NCBI GenBank assembly: GCA_030562195.1
Contig: JAUJPP010000005.1
Location: forward strand, 16,045,106 to 16,109,105
Source of the DNA: Nipponacmea schrenckii
Taxonomy: Eukaryota > Mollusca > Gastropoda > Lottiidae
Reading direction: 5' to 3'
Length of the DNA stretch: 64,000 bases
In this document: positions 1 through 10,725 of the stretch, in pieces
How the letters are laid out: each line of letters begins with the position of its first letter
How positions within the stretch are numbered: position 1 is the first letter of the stretch
Program-made: the position numbers and the translations under genes
Notes under the pieces: generated by a model
Told to the model about the DNA's origin: nothing
The model's database searches: none
What the model saw: only the letters and a program-made list of their open reading frames with translations

Positions 1-878
1 CAAACTCCGTCTGTCCGTCCGTCCGTCCGTCCACAATTGCTTGTAAACACTCTACACGGTGTAATTCTTGACGGATTTAGATGAAACTTAATATGAGTGT
101 TTATGATCACGCAAGGATGAACCCTATTGAAAATCAGCGAAATCTGAAAAAAATTAGTATGAGTTTGTGCCCTTGTTCTTGAATGGCTCGTAAACACTCT
201 ACAACGTTCAATTCTTGACCGATTTTGATGAAACTTGGTGTGAGAGTATGTTATAACTCAAGGATAAACCCTATCGAAAATCAGCGAAATCGAAAAACAT
301 TTAGTATGAGTTATTGCCCTTGTTCTTGAAAACGCGTTCAATTTTAGCTTGTAAACACTCTTGAGAGAACAATTTTTAATGGATTTTAATGAAACTTGGC
401 CTGAGTAATTGTTATCACCCAAGGATGAAGCCTATTGGATACCAGTCTAATCGAAAAAAAATTAATATCAGTTATTGCCCTTGTTTTTGAAAAACGCGTT
501 CAATTTTTAGCTTGTAAACACTCTACAAAGCACAGTTATTGACCGATTTTGACGAAACTTGCTGAAATTGTTTAATATCACCCAAGAATGAACCCTTTTG
601 AAAATAGCACATATCGAAATATATTTAATAGGAATTATTGCCCTTGTTCTATAAAATGTGTTGGATTTTTGCCTTGTAAACACTCTACAAGTCACAATTC
701 TTGAGCGATTTTGACATAACTTGGCATGAGTATTTGTAATCACCTAAGGATGAACCCTATTGAAATTCAATTAAATCGAAAAATAATTAGTATCAGTTAT
801 TGCCCTTGTGTTTGAAAACGCGTTCAATTTTTGCTTGTAAACACTCTAGAAAGAACAATTCTTAATGGATTTTGTTTT
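1..878 (-). mobile_element. HINE/pearl-like non-autonomous element, partial
   Basis: This is a left-cut copy of the element seen complete at 29209-31342, in the same orientation. It opens with a (GTCC)n microsatellite (about 8-30) and continues with ~160-bp core repeats, each marked by a TGTAAACACTCTA-type motif and by 'GGATGAACCCTATTGAAAAT'-type blocks. The sequence runs into the first gap. Alignment by eye to the complete copy suggests about 1.2 kb of the element should follow. The ORF-like stretches in it are repeat by-products. Pearl elements of bivalves and the Helentron-associated HINE group share this layout of microsatellite plus tandem core. The assignment rests on structure only. 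Confidence 0.7.
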
Positions 879-1378
879 NNNNNNNNNNNNNNNNNNNNNN
901 NNNNNNNNNNNNNNNNNNNNNNNNNNNNNNNNNNNNNNNNNNNNNNNNNNNNNNNNNNNNNNNNNNNNNNNNNNNNNNNNNNNNNNNNNNNNNNNNNNNN
1001 NNNNNNNNNNNNNNNNNNNNNNNNNNNNNNNNNNNNNNNNNNNNNNNNNNNNNNNNNNNNNNNNNNNNNNNNNNNNNNNNNNNNNNNNNNNNNNNNNNNN
1101 NNNNNNNNNNNNNNNNNNNNNNNNNNNNNNNNNNNNNNNNNNNNNNNNNNNNNNNNNNNNNNNNNNNNNNNNNNNNNNNNNNNNNNNNNNNNNNNNNNNN
1201 NNNNNNNNNNNNNNNNNNNNNNNNNNNNNNNNNNNNNNNNNNNNNNNNNNNNNNNNNNNNNNNNNNNNNNNNNNNNNNNNNNNNNNNNNNNNNNNNNNNN
1301 NNNNNNNNNNNNNNNNNNNNNNNNNNNNNNNNNNNNNNNNNNNNNNNNNNNNNNNNNNNNNNNNNNNNNNNNNNNNNN
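879..1378. other. Assembly gap, 500 N
   Basis: There are exactly 500 unknown bases, the same length as the two other gaps, so the size is nominal. To its left is a HINE-like element in mid-core, and to its right a degraded 361-bp satellite unit. Confidence 0.99.
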
Positions 1379-1379
1379 A

Positions 1380-3771
1380 CAAAGTTTTTAAAGGGGAAAA
1401 AATTTAAAAGCCATTTTAAAAACAACCAAAATGGGGCAAAGTCGGAAAAATTTTTCAAATTTGGGGTTCCCTTGGAACCATAGAGTCACACTGGTTCGTA
1501 TTAGTCCAATTAGCAAACCTGGCCCTCTGGACCATGGTCACATCGGTTTTGTAAGCCTAAAAGCAAAACCTAAAAAACGGCCATTTTTTCATCGATTTGA
1601 TAAGGAAAATTTGTCAATTTTGGACCAAAAATTATTTTTGTTTTTTTGGACTCAAATCGATTTGGGGGGACCGAGGGACAACGGAAATTCGATTCAAACT
1701 TGTTTCCTGCATTTTGGCGAAAAACTAGAGGCAAAAAACTGCGTCAAAAAGTCGAAAATTTACCAAACTTTGGGGGGCTGTCCCTCTGGAACCAGTAGAG
1801 ATACAGCATTCTGGTTTACTGTGCCATGTAGGTCCACTATTCAGCTAATTACCCTGAAAAGCACAACTCTCTGGCACCACTGGTTTGTCCACAGTGACGG
1901 TTTTCGTAAAGCCTGAAAAAGCCAAAAACACTCAAAAAACGGCCATTTTTTCATCGATTTGATAAGGAAAATTTGTCAATTTTGGACCAAAAATTATTTT
2001 TGTTCTTTTGGACTCAAGCCGATTTGGGGGGACCGAGGGACACCGGAAATTCGATTCAAACTTGTTTCCTGCATTTTGGCGAAAAACTAGAGGCAAAAAA
2101 CTGCGTCAAAAAGTCGAAAATTTACCAAACTATTTGGGGGGGTGTCCCTCTTTGGGAAACCCGTAGAGATACAGCATTCTGGTTTACTGTGCCATGTAGG
2201 TCCACTATTCAGCTAATTACCCTGAAAAGCACAACTCTCTGGCACCACTGGTTTGTCCACAGTGACGGTTTTCGTAAAGCCTGAAAAAGCCAAAAACACT
2301 CAAAAAACGGCCATTTTTTCATCGATTTGATAAGGAAAATTTGTCAATTTTGGACCAAAAATTATTTTTGTTTTTTTGGACTCAAATCGATTTGGGGGGA
2401 CCGAGGGACAACGGAAATTCGATTCAAACTTGTTTCCTGCATTTTGGCGAAAAACTAGAGGCAAAAAACTGCGTCAAAAAGTCGAAAATTTACCAAACTT
2501 TGGGGGGCTGTCCCTCTGGAACCAGTAGAGATACAGCATTCTGGTTTACTGTGCCATGTAGGTCCACTATTCAGCTAATTACCCTGAAAAGCACAACTCT
2601 CTGGCACCACTGGTTTGTCCACAGTGACGGTTTTCGTAAAGCCTGAAAAAGCCAAAAACACTCAAAAAACGGCCATTTTTTCATCGATTTGATAAGGAAA
2701 ATTTGTCAATTTTGGACCAAAAATTATTTTGGTTCTTTTGGACTCAAACCGATTTGGGGGGACCGAGGGACAACGGAAATTCGATTCAAACTTGTTTCCT
2801 GCATTTTGGCGAAAAACTAGAGGCAAAAAACTGCGTCAAAAAGTCGAAAATTTACCAAACTTTGGGGGGCTGTCCCTCTGGAACCAGTAGAGATACAGCA
2901 TTCTGGTTTACTGTGCCATGTAGGTCCACTATTCAGCTAATTACCCTGAAAAGCACAACTCTCTGGCACCACTGGTTTGTCCACAGTGACGGTTTTCGTA
3001 AAGCCTGAAAAAGCCAAAAACACTCAAAAAACGGCCATTTTTTCATCGATTTGATAAGGAAAATTTGTCAATTTTGGACCAAAAATTATTTTTGTTCTTT
3101 TGGACTCAAACCGATTTGGGGGGACCGAGGGACACCGGAAATTCGATTCAAACTTGTTTCCTGCATTTTGGCGAAAAACTAGAGGCAAAAAACTGCGTCA
3201 AAAAGTCGAAAATTTACCAAACTTGGGGGGCTGTCCCTCTGGAACCAGTAGAGATACAGCATTCTGGTTTACTGTGCCATGTAGGTCCACTATTCAGCTA
3301 ATTACCCTGAAAAGCACAACTCTCTGGCACCATTGGTTGGTCCACAGTGACGGTTTTTGTAAAGCCTGCAAAAGCCAAAAACACTCAAAAAACGGCCATT
3401 TTTTCATCGATTTGATAAGGAAAATTTTCAATTTTGGACCAAAAATTATTTTGTTCTTTTGGACTCAAACCGATTTGGGGGGACCGAGGGACACCGGAAA
3501 TTCGATTCAAACTTGTTCCTGCATTTTGGCGAAAAACTAGAGGCAAAAAACTGCGTCAAAAAGTCGAAAATTTACCAAACTTTGGGGGGCTGTCCCTCTG
3601 GAACCAGTAGAGATACAGCATTCTGGTTTTACTGTGCCATGTAGGTCCACTATTCAGCTAATTACCCTGAAAAGCACAACTCTCTGGTTGGTCCACAGTG
3701 ACGGTTTTTGTAAAGCCTGCAAAAGCCAAAAAACACTCAAAAAACGGCCATTTTTTCATCGATTTGATAAG
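1380..3771 (+). repeat. 361-bp satellite array 1
   Basis: About six tandem units of 361-362 bp (one of 368 bp) begin near 1560. A diverged, indel-rich unit at 1380-1560 precedes them. A unit can be indexed by TTGGACCAAAAATTATTTTT, seen near 1620, 1981, 2350, 2711, 3073 and 3433. Units are nearly identical to each other. The period is not a multiple of three and open frames run through different phases, so no coding role is claimed. The array is interrupted at 3771/3772 by a tyrosine-recombinase retrotransposon and resumes at 7937. Confidence 0.95.
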
Positions 3772-3898
3772 GTGTAAATTTAGTATAAATTTGATTTTGG
3801 TAATGTGAAGGGGACGACTTATTGCTGCTCTCCCCTAATTATGCACTTATCTTTTACCACGCGAGTTATCTCACCTTGGCCTCTTGCACGAGCTCATC

Positions 3899-4997
3899 AT
3901 GGCTGCTTCACGCTTACAATCGCTGCGAAAAAATTTGGAAGATAATCCGAATTAGATGAAGACGATGTTGAAATAGAATTTAATCTTGGTTCACAGGACG
4001 CTAATCTCACGCCTGTTTCCACTAGGCAACTTAGAAGTCACGATACTCCGTCTCATCTCACTGATAAAGTAAACATCAGAAGTGAAAAGGGCGACGCGGG
4101 CAGATCCGTCCTTGAATCCAAAACCAATGGTGGCAATGGTAATAATCAAGGTGAGCTTAATTCTCTTCGTGAACAATGGAACAGTTGAGTTTCAAAATCC
4201 AAGATGTCTTTGCTAAAACAGATTAATAAAGAAAGGGATGAACTTTTACAGTTACAGTCTGAATCTATCCCAGCTCGGATAAACAGCAATCTGGTATTGA
4301 AAAAGCATCGAAAGAATCTCAACTATCTCGACAATTGGCTAGTGCAAGAGACAACGAGAGAGCAGAAGGTAGGAGCATTCAGCCAAGTAGTAAATCCAAA
4401 GCCTATCAAATTTATGATTTTGTATGGGATGATCCCAGTTATAGAGATGATAATGACTATGTATCTTTTCAAAAGGATGGCTCACTCACAGTCAATAAAA
4501 AGAATAGGCCTAGATATGATACACTGTCCATAGAGCAATGGGGGTATGCTAATTCTAAAATTATGGAGTGTTTGATTGCAGATGGTTCTCTTGCTTCTAC
4601 TTTGGAAATTATAGACTATATTGAATACACGGAGTCTATTTTTCGCTTATTTAGTAGATATGTAAAAATTAGTGTCTTGCTATATGATAGAGAATATCGT
4701 GAATTGCAAAATAAGCTGCAATTCAAATGGGGAACTGTTAGACAAGACTTGCATAATTTTCAACTAATTCTAAAGCCGGCCCTTTCTGTTGAGACACAAC
4801 AGAAAAGAAATCGCGAATCATCCAACTCTTCAAATTCTAAGGAAAGTCGTCATCGGGGACCAACGACTCCTATGGGGAAGGAAATTTGCATAAAATATAA
4901 TTCTGGAACTTGTGATCGATCTATCTGTAAATTTCAACACTGTTGTTGTTTGTGCTACCTGGAGCATCCAGCCATAAAACATGATGCAAAAAACTAA
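3899..4997 (+). pseudogene. Gag-like ORF with C-terminal zinc-finger cluster, frameshifted
   Basis: This is the first gene of the retrotransposon, presumably the nucleic-acid-binding structural protein of the particle. An ATG at 3899 opens a frame that stops after 17 codons. Related coding resumes in other phases (segments near 3960-4185, 4204-4330, then an open frame to 4997). The N-terminal half therefore carries several indels or nonsense changes. The last ~220 residues are open. They are Gln/Ser/Arg-rich, then hydrophilic, and end in CIKYNSGTCDRSICKFQHCC followed by a CxxC...H pair. That Cys/His pattern is typical of the first ORF of DIRS/Ngaro elements. The stop codon (4995-4997) directly abuts a canonical -1 slippery heptamer, and the RT frame begins in the -1 phase. 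Confidence 0.75.
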
Positions 4998-6643
4998 ATG
5001 ACTCTACCGAGGGGGCAATTAACGCACATATCAATGGTGACTTGAATTTGGCAGCGTGGCAGGAGTTACTCCCCTCTGATGACCTATCACGCTCGTTTAT
5101 TTTGGAAGGAATTCGGCATGGCTTCCATTTAATTGACAATCTCGTTAATATTGAATGTGTTGAATGTGATAATTATCGATCAGCAAAACAATTTAGTGAT
5201 AAAGTAGAACAACAGATTTTGATAGAATTGCAACATGGCAATTATGTTTTAAGTCCTACAAAACCAACACTTGTCAGTGCATTGGGTGCAATTCCAAAAG
5301 CAAACAATAAAGTGCGTTTGATTCATGATGCCAGTAGACCCCCCGGTAGATCATTAAACGACTATGTGGATTCAGATACAACATCTTGCTCGTATATGGA
5401 TCTTAATGTTGCCAGAGACTTAATAACTGAAAACTGTTATCTCGCAAAGGTTGACCTCCAAAGCGCATACAGGTCTGTTAGTATTCATCCATCAAACCAT
5501 TCAGCTACTGGCTTGAAATGGACCTTTAAAGGGGATAATCACCCGACTTATTTTTATGATACCAAGTTACCGTTTGGTGGGGCTAAAAGCCCAAAAATAT
5601 TTCAGACTTTAAGCAGTGCGGTATGTAGGATAATGAAGTTAAAGTTTAATATTACAGTTATAGCTTACTTAGACGATTTTTTGGTGATAAGCCCAACTTT
5701 TGATGAATGTGTTTCTGCATTGAGCACATTATTGGATGTTCTTCGTACTTTAGGCTTTCGAATAAATTGGTCTAAAGTTTGTGGACCTAGTACATCTCTT
5801 GTATTTCTTGGAGTGCTCATTAATACGGACTTAATGACATTTTCTTTACCGTCAGAAAAGCTTTCTGATTTTAAAGTTCTGTTAGCATCTTTCGTCTTAC
5901 GTAAACGAGCTAGTAAACACCAGTTAGACGTTTTGTGTGGCAAGCTAAGTTGGGCTGCACAAGTAATATGTGGGGGTAGGACTTTCCTACGCCGTATTTT
6001 GGATATGAAGGATTCTTTGTGTCTCAATTCACATAAAGTGAAATTAAGTGCTGAATTTTATCAAGACATTCACTGGTGGTTGCAATTTTTGGAATTTTTT
6101 AATGGAAGTATGAAAATTTTGGATAATAGGCCGGTAAATTCAATTCAGACTGATGCATCATTACATGGTGCAGGTGGTTATTTCGAAGGAGATTATTATT
6201 ATTCAAACTGGAATTTAGATCTACCCTTTTTGGCACATGAACACATTAATGTGAAGGAGGTAGCTGCCATTGTCCTGGCTTTATTAAGGTGGTGTCATGT
6301 GCTGACGAATAAACAAGTTATTATCCACACAGATAACATTGTAGCCAAATCAGTGATAAATAAAGGTTCATCTAGGAACAAGACCATCATGTGGCTTTTG
6401 CGACAGTTATTTTGGCTATCTGCCATATATAATATATCCGTTAATGCTGTATATATTCCAGGAATAAACAATACCATTGCTGACGCTTGTTCCAGGCTAC
6501 ATGAACCTCCTATGTTTGACAAACTCTATTCTCTAGTACCTTCTCTTACGCTATCACAGTTTTCAATGGATGAATTATTAAGTCACATGTCATTGCCATT
6601 TATATTTTTCAGATGGTTTACTGATCAGGGATGTTCTAGCTAA
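4985..6643 (+). CDS. Reverse transcriptase-RNase H (DIRS-order)
   Basis: This is the polymerase of the element. It copies RNA to cDNA, and its RNase H removes the template. The frame is open from 4985 to the stop at 6641-6643, with no ATG before the first conserved residues. This fits entry by -1 frameshifting from gag at 4988-4994. Visible motifs are an RT region with VRLIHDASRPPG, motif A VDLQSAYRSVSIHPS, LPFGGAKSPKIFQ, and the catalytic AYLDDFLVIS (second and third Asp). The RNase H then shows QTDASLHGAGGYF, HINVKEVAAIVLAL and HTDNIVAKSVINKG, and ends in NTIADACSRL. The domain order and LDD box match DIRS/Ngaro RTs rather than Ty3/gypsy. The frame overlaps the recombinase frame by 62 nt. 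It appears intact over its ~550 codons. Confidence 0.9.
   Translation, partial: CKKLNDSTEGAINAHINGDLNLAAWQELLPSDDLSRSFILEGIRHGFHLIDNLVNIECVECDNYRSAKQFSDKVEQQILIELQHGNYVLSPTKPTLVSALGAIPKANNKVRLIHDASRPPGRSLNDYVDSDTTSCSYMDLNVARDLITENCYLAKVDLQSAYRSVSIHPSNHSATGLKWTFKGDNHPTYFYDTKLPFGGAKSPKIFQTLSSAVCRIMKLKFNITVIAYLDDFLVISPTFDECVSALSTLLDVLRTLGFRINWSKVCGPSTSLVFLGVLINTDLMTFSLPSEKLSDFKVLLASFVLRKRASKHQLDVLCGKLSWAAQVICGGRTFLRRILDMKDSLCLNSHKVKLSAEFYQDIHWWLQFLEFFNGSMKILDNRPVNSIQTDASLHGAGGYFEGDYYYSNWNLDLPFLAHEHINVKEVAAIVLALLRWCHVLTNKQVIIHTDNIVAKSVINKGSSRNKTIMWLLRQLFWLSAIYNISVNAVYIPGINNTIADACSRLHEPPMFDKLYSLVPSLTLSQFSMDELLSHMSLPFIFFRWFTDQGCSS
4988..4994 (+). promoter_or_regulatory. Predicted -1 ribosomal frameshift signal (A AAA AAC)
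   Basis: The heptamer A-AAA-AAC lies in the gag phase (gcA AAA AAC) directly before the gag stop TAA at 4995. Slipping back one base puts the ribosome in exactly the phase of the RT frame, which is open from 4985. The classic X-XXY-YYZ rule is met. A possible downstream stem can pair GAGGGG (about 5009) with CCCCTC (about 5071), but the loop is long, so the structural part is weak. Confidence 0.65.
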
Positions 6644-7583
6644 GACTGTGTTAGAATTGAAGAGAAAAGCTTGGGCTAAGTCAACAAAGAGCACATATTT
6701 AGTTCATTTGAAAACTTATGAAGAATTTTGTCATATTTACTGCTTTAACCCAATACCTGCAACATCTGAATGTCTCCAAATGTATATTGCATTCCTTTTT
6801 CAAGTTAAATTATTTAAGTTTGCTTCTGTGAAGCAATATCTGAATATTGTATCTCTTTTACATAAGGCTGAGGGCCTACATGACCCTGTTTATAATGATT
6901 GGAATATAAGCCAGATGCTTTTGGGTATTAAAAGAGAATTAGGTATGGCCCAATCTCATGCTTTTTCCATTACACCAGAGCTTTTAATACAGTTTCGCTC
7001 GGTCCTTAATTTATCTTGTGTTTCAGACTCAGCGTTTTGGGCAGCATGCCTCATAGCCTTTTTCGGTCTGTTGCGTGCCAACAACGTTCTGGTTAAAAGC
7101 ACTTTTGACCCTTTAAGAGATTTACGACGAGTCGATGCATTGTCTTTCTCATGGGGGATCTTGATCAATGTTCGGTGCACAAAAACTATTCAATTCAGGG
7201 AAAAAGAAGTGCAAGTTGTATTGCCTTACATAGCTGGCCACCCACTATGCCCCGCTACAGCCTTGCAGTCCTATTTTGCTCTTTATTCTAGGGCCGACCC
7301 CCTAGGCCCTTTGCTATGTGTCCATGATGGCGTGGCATTAAAATATTGTCAATTTCTAGCTAGAATTAAAGAGATTTTAATCATTCTTGGTCAACCTGAT
7401 TTAAAGGTTAGCGGCCACTCATTTCGCAGGGGTGGGGCTAATTGGCTCAATAAACAAGGTTTTGCAGATAAGGACATCCAAACCTTGGGTTATTGGTCAA
7501 GCGATTGCTTTAAAAGATATCTGGATATTAATGTATCAAATAAACTTTCGATTGCTCAACGATTTGCAAATTCGCTGCCTTAG
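6582..7583 (+). CDS. Tyrosine recombinase of the DIRS-order element
   Basis: This enzyme integrates circular cDNA by tyrosine-recombinase chemistry. The C-terminal catalytic domain shows the first Arg in FFGLLRANNVL, a candidate Lys in VRCTKTIQF, the HxxR box in VSGHSFRRGGANW, and the nucleophile Tyr in YWSSDCFKRYLDI after GYWSS. An N-terminal SAM-like (core-binding) region starts WAKSTKSTYLVHLKTYEEFC. The frame is open from 6582, and the first codons overlap the RT end in another phase. No ATG precedes the conserved N-terminus; a GTG at 6648 is the only start-like codon near it. The protein may be made by recoding or from a spliced RNA: TTTATATTTTTCAG at 6598-6611 resembles a 3' splice site. 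All catalytic residues are present, so the domain looks functional. Confidence 0.88.
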   Translation, partial: VTCHCHLYFSDGLLIRDVLAKTVLELKRKAWAKSTKSTYLVHLKTYEEFCHIYCFNPIPATSECLQMYIAFLFQVKLFKFASVKQYLNIVSLLHKAEGLHDPVYNDWNISQMLLGIKRELGMAQSHAFSITPELLIQFRSVLNLSCVSDSAFWAACLIAFFGLLRANNVLVKSTFDPLRDLRRVDALSFSWGILINVRCTKTIQFREKEVQVVLPYIAGHPLCPATALQSYFALYSRADPLGPLLCVHDGVALKYCQFLARIKEILIILGQPDLKVSGHSFRRGGANWLNKQGFADKDIQTLGYWSSDCFKRYLDINVSNKLSIAQRFANSLP

Positions 7584-7636
7584 ATAAAACACACTGGATG
7601 GATTATGGCTAGCATTTTCTTTTCCTTCTTTTCCCT

Positions 7637-7667
<31 letters not shown>

Positions 7668-7728
7668 ATTATCATTATTTTTCATTATTATTATCGTTAT
7701 TATTATCTTTCTAATTTTTTTTTTTTTT

Positions 7729-7759
<31 letters not shown>

Positions 7760-7936
7760 CTAGACAACTTCTGGGTTGGAGTTAATTTGTCATTATTTCT
7801 AATTATGTATTTATATGTTATATGTTATGTGCAGGTGTATTGTATGTTAATGTTTTGGCTTAATTAAAGTCATTTTCCCATTCAGTAATTGCTTCTGCTT
7901 CGCATCACGTTATGTCACCCATCATGGTATACTAAA
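7584..7936 (+). other. 3' non-coding end of the DIRS-order element, poly-T rich
   Basis: This is the untranslated tail after the recombinase. It holds three long T tracts (about 7643-7665, 7708-7735, 7740-7760), followed by an AT-rich segment with AATTAAAG near 7861 and the terminal TATACTAAA. No gene is seen here. Confidence 0.6.
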
Positions 7937-9178
7937 GAAAATTTTCAATTTTGGACCAAAAATTATTTTTGTTCTTTTGGACTCAAACCGATTTGGGGGG
8001 ACCGAGGGACACCGGAAATTCGATTCAAACTTGTTTCCTGCATTTTGGCGAAAAACTAGAGGCAAAAAACTGCGTCAAAAAGTCGAAAATTTACCAAACT
8101 TTGGGGGGCTGTCCCTCTGGAACCAGTAGAGATACAGCATTCTGGTTTACTGTGCCATGTAGGTCCACTATTCAGCTAATTACCCTGAAAAGCACATCTC
8201 TCTGGCACCATTGGTTGGTCCACAGTGACGGTTTTTGTAAAGCCTGCAAAAGCCAAAAACACTCAAAAAACGGCCATTTTTTCATCGATTTGATAAGGAA
8301 AATTTTCAATTTTGGACCAAAAATTATTTTTGTTCTTTTGGACTCAAACCGATTTGGGGGGACCGAGGGACACCGGAAATTCGATTCAAACTTGTTTCCT
8401 GCATTTTGGCGAAAAACTAGAGGCAAAAAACTGCGTCAAAAAGTCGAAAATTTACCAAACTTTGGGGGGCTGTCCCTCTGGAACCAGTAGAGATACAGCA
8501 TTCTGGTTTACTGTGCCATGTAGGTCCACTATTCAGCTAATTACCCTGAAAAGCACAACTCTCTGGCACCACTGGTTTGTCCACAGTGACGGTTTTCGTA
8601 AAGCCTGAAAAAGCCAAAAACACTCAAAAAACGGCCATTTTTTCATCGATTTGATAAGGAAAATTTTCAATTTTGGACCAAAAATTATTTTTGTTCTTTT
8701 GGACTCAAACCGATTTGGGGGGACCGAGGGACACCGGAAATTCGATTCAAACTTGTTTCCTGCATTTTGGCGAAAAACTAGAGGCAAAAAACTGCGTCAA
8801 AAAGTCGAAAATTTACCAAACTTTGGGGGGCTGTCCCTCTGGAACCAGTAGAGATACAGCATTCTGGTTTACTGTGCCATGTAGGTCCACTATTCAGCTA
8901 ATTACCCTGAAAAGCACAACTCTCTGGCACCATTGGTTGGTCCACAGTGACGGTTTTTGTAAAGCCTGCAAAAGCCAAAAACACTCAAAAAACGGCCATT
9001 TTTTCATCTATTTGATAAGGAAAATTTTCAATTTTGGACCAAAAATTATTTTTATTCTTTTGGACTCCAGGCAAAAAACTGCGTCAAAAAGTCGAAAATT
9101 TACCAAACTTTGGGGGGCTGTCCCTCTGGAACCAGTAGAGATACAGCGTTCTGGTTTACTGTGCCATGTAGGTCCAAA
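7937..9178 (+). repeat. 361-bp satellite array 2
   Basis: About 3.3 further units follow the retrotransposon (unit starts 7951, 8312, 8673, exact period 361). The last unit has an internal deletion of about 100 bp near 9066. It then breaks off at 9173-9178, within the motif GTAGGTCC, into the left arm of the inverted duplication. The opposite arm keeps about 45 bp more of the unit at this junction, so the left junction carries a small deletion between two GTCC motifs. Confidence 0.93.
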
Positions 9179-9179
9179 C

Positions 9180-10360
9180 TAGGTCGAAACATGTATAATT
9201 CTCCATTGACTTAACATTGAATTAAGTCATCTGGCCCCATCAGCTTATCAAAATTTCCATTTGCTTATTAAAGGCCCAGCAGAATGGATAAATAAGTTTA
9301 GTTTTAAAAACTATGGACTAACTTGATTTGTTGATTCGTATTAAAGATATTGAAGCCTATGGTTTAAAGGGATGCTATTTCCTTTTTAGTTTGTTTTAAA
9401 CAAATAAATTTGGTCTTTAGTGCAACATTAAATTAATTTTTCGTTTGTTATCGAACAGTTTGAAAACTTCATCAATTTCATTTCATTTATACATTTGATA
9501 TCTAATAAAATATAGTCCATGTCTATCCATTTTATATTCGAAGTAGTATTCCTATTGGCCAAGTTTAAAATTTTAAATTTTATGTTCATTTTAAGACCTA
9601 TTATACCTTTAAATTTGACCGAAGTCAATGTAGGAGAGTTATAACAATGTTTAACATTGTTCGTTACAACTAACAAATTTACCCTATCTTGTAGAATAAA
9701 CTAAAAGTAATCATTATTATTACATGTATTTGTTTTTAATTCAGACCACTATCTCATGAAATGTTGCCAATGACATATTTTGCATTTACAAAAAATATTT
9801 TTCCGTTTTACATGAAACCAGGAATATTTAAAAACGGAGAAATGAAATTTTATATTGGGAGAATGGGTTATGGGGCAAAGCCGGACCAGTTTCATCATAA
9901 ACTAATGCAGCAATATAAAAAAGATATATATATCATGAGTAAATTTGCCCGTTTCAGATATAAATGTTTGAGATATAAGCTGTTTCTCTTAATTTGCCTT
10001 GGCATCCTCGTCCTCTCCAACAGATATGAGATTGAGAACTCCAACCGCATGTCTGAAATAATGAATATATGGACCTGCGTTTTGTTATATTGTACTCATT
10101 TTGTTTTACATTCATTTTTATCATCTATAGCAAGTGATTGTTAATTGTTGTGGTCAAAGGGAAGGAATTTCGATAGAATTGCGGTCTGAAGAAAAAAACA
10201 ATTTATCCGTTATGTGTTTAATTATAACCCGAATTGAAGTGTCAAAGAGAAATGAAATGAAAAGAATAGAGTTTTACGTCCTTAAAGTGTCAAAGAGAAC
10301 CAGATGTAAAACTTGTATAAACAAGGAATTGTGAGTCAAAGATATTGTTTGAAATAAGAG
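9180..10360. other. Unassigned arm sequence
   Basis: AT-rich DNA shared with the right arm (25520-26725). It holds small open frames (9428-9676 on the - strand, 9761-10144 on the + strand). The second is not kept full length in the other arm, and neither resembles a known family. I see no supported gene here. Confidence 0.5.
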
Positions 10361-10384
10361 TTTTATGTCCTATATTTCGGTGCC

Positions 10385-10725
10385 AACTTGTCTGTATTGA
10401 ATATAAGGACAAGCTTTCTAATAATCCCGATTAAATCATTTGGGCATTTTTTGATAGTATTGTATTGCAGCAAATAATTATGGGACGAGCTCATTATCAA
10501 ATATCATTCAGATATTTTTGGGATGTTCTGTATGGCCACTAAGACCTCTGTATGGAATTACGAGCTCATTACTACATCTCACGGAAAATATCAAACAATA
10601 CCGATTACATAATTCGGGTATTATAGGGATGTTTTGCATAGCCGCAAAGACCTCTGTGTTGCAATATGGGACAAGCTTATTATAACTATGCACGGAAAAT
10701 ATCACAAAATACAGATTACATGAAA
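10385..10725 (+). repeat. ~106-bp tandem repeats (left flank of LINE)
   Basis: About three diverged units share AAGACCTCTGT (10541, 10647), GGGACAAGCT-like and CACGGAAAATATCA-like blocks and a CCGATTA(C/A)AT block. A further unit appears beyond the LINE at about 13245-13370 (CAAGACCTCTATC). The LINE is therefore inserted inside this small array. Confidence 0.7.

Larger units (their letters stand above)
3772..7936 (+). mobile_element. DIRS-order (Ngaro/PAT-like) tyrosine-recombinase retrotransposon
   Basis: A 4165-bp element is inserted in a satellite unit. The left flank ends GATAAG and the right flank starts GAAAATTTTC. Uninterrupted units read straight through this junction, so the boundaries are good to about one base and there is no target-site duplication. 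That is expected when a tyrosine recombinase, not a DDE integrase, does the integration. Gene order is gag-like, reverse transcriptase-RNase H, tyrosine recombinase. No methyltransferase domain of the DIRS1 type is seen, which favours a Ngaro/PAT-like member. A 9-bp inverted match (TTTAGTATA at 3779-3787, TATACTAAA at 7928-7936) lies near the ends. Split direct repeats were not confirmed. The gag part is damaged, but RT-RH and recombinase are open. Confidence 0.88.

Noticed and set aside
831..1483. Frames spanning the first gap
   Set aside because: They consist almost entirely of unknown residues from N.
5665..7180. Minus-strand frames inside the retrotransposon RT and recombinase
   Set aside because: Antisense shadows of well-supported coding regions.
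1431..9182. Open frames up to 179 codons within the + strand 361-bp units
   Set aside because: The period is not divisible by three, frames change between units, both strands are open, and no domain is present. They are by-products of a low-stop repeat.
9428..10144. Two short frames in the left arm, also partly in the right arm
   Set aside because: Conservation only reflects arm identity. The second is disrupted in the other arm and neither resembles a protein.
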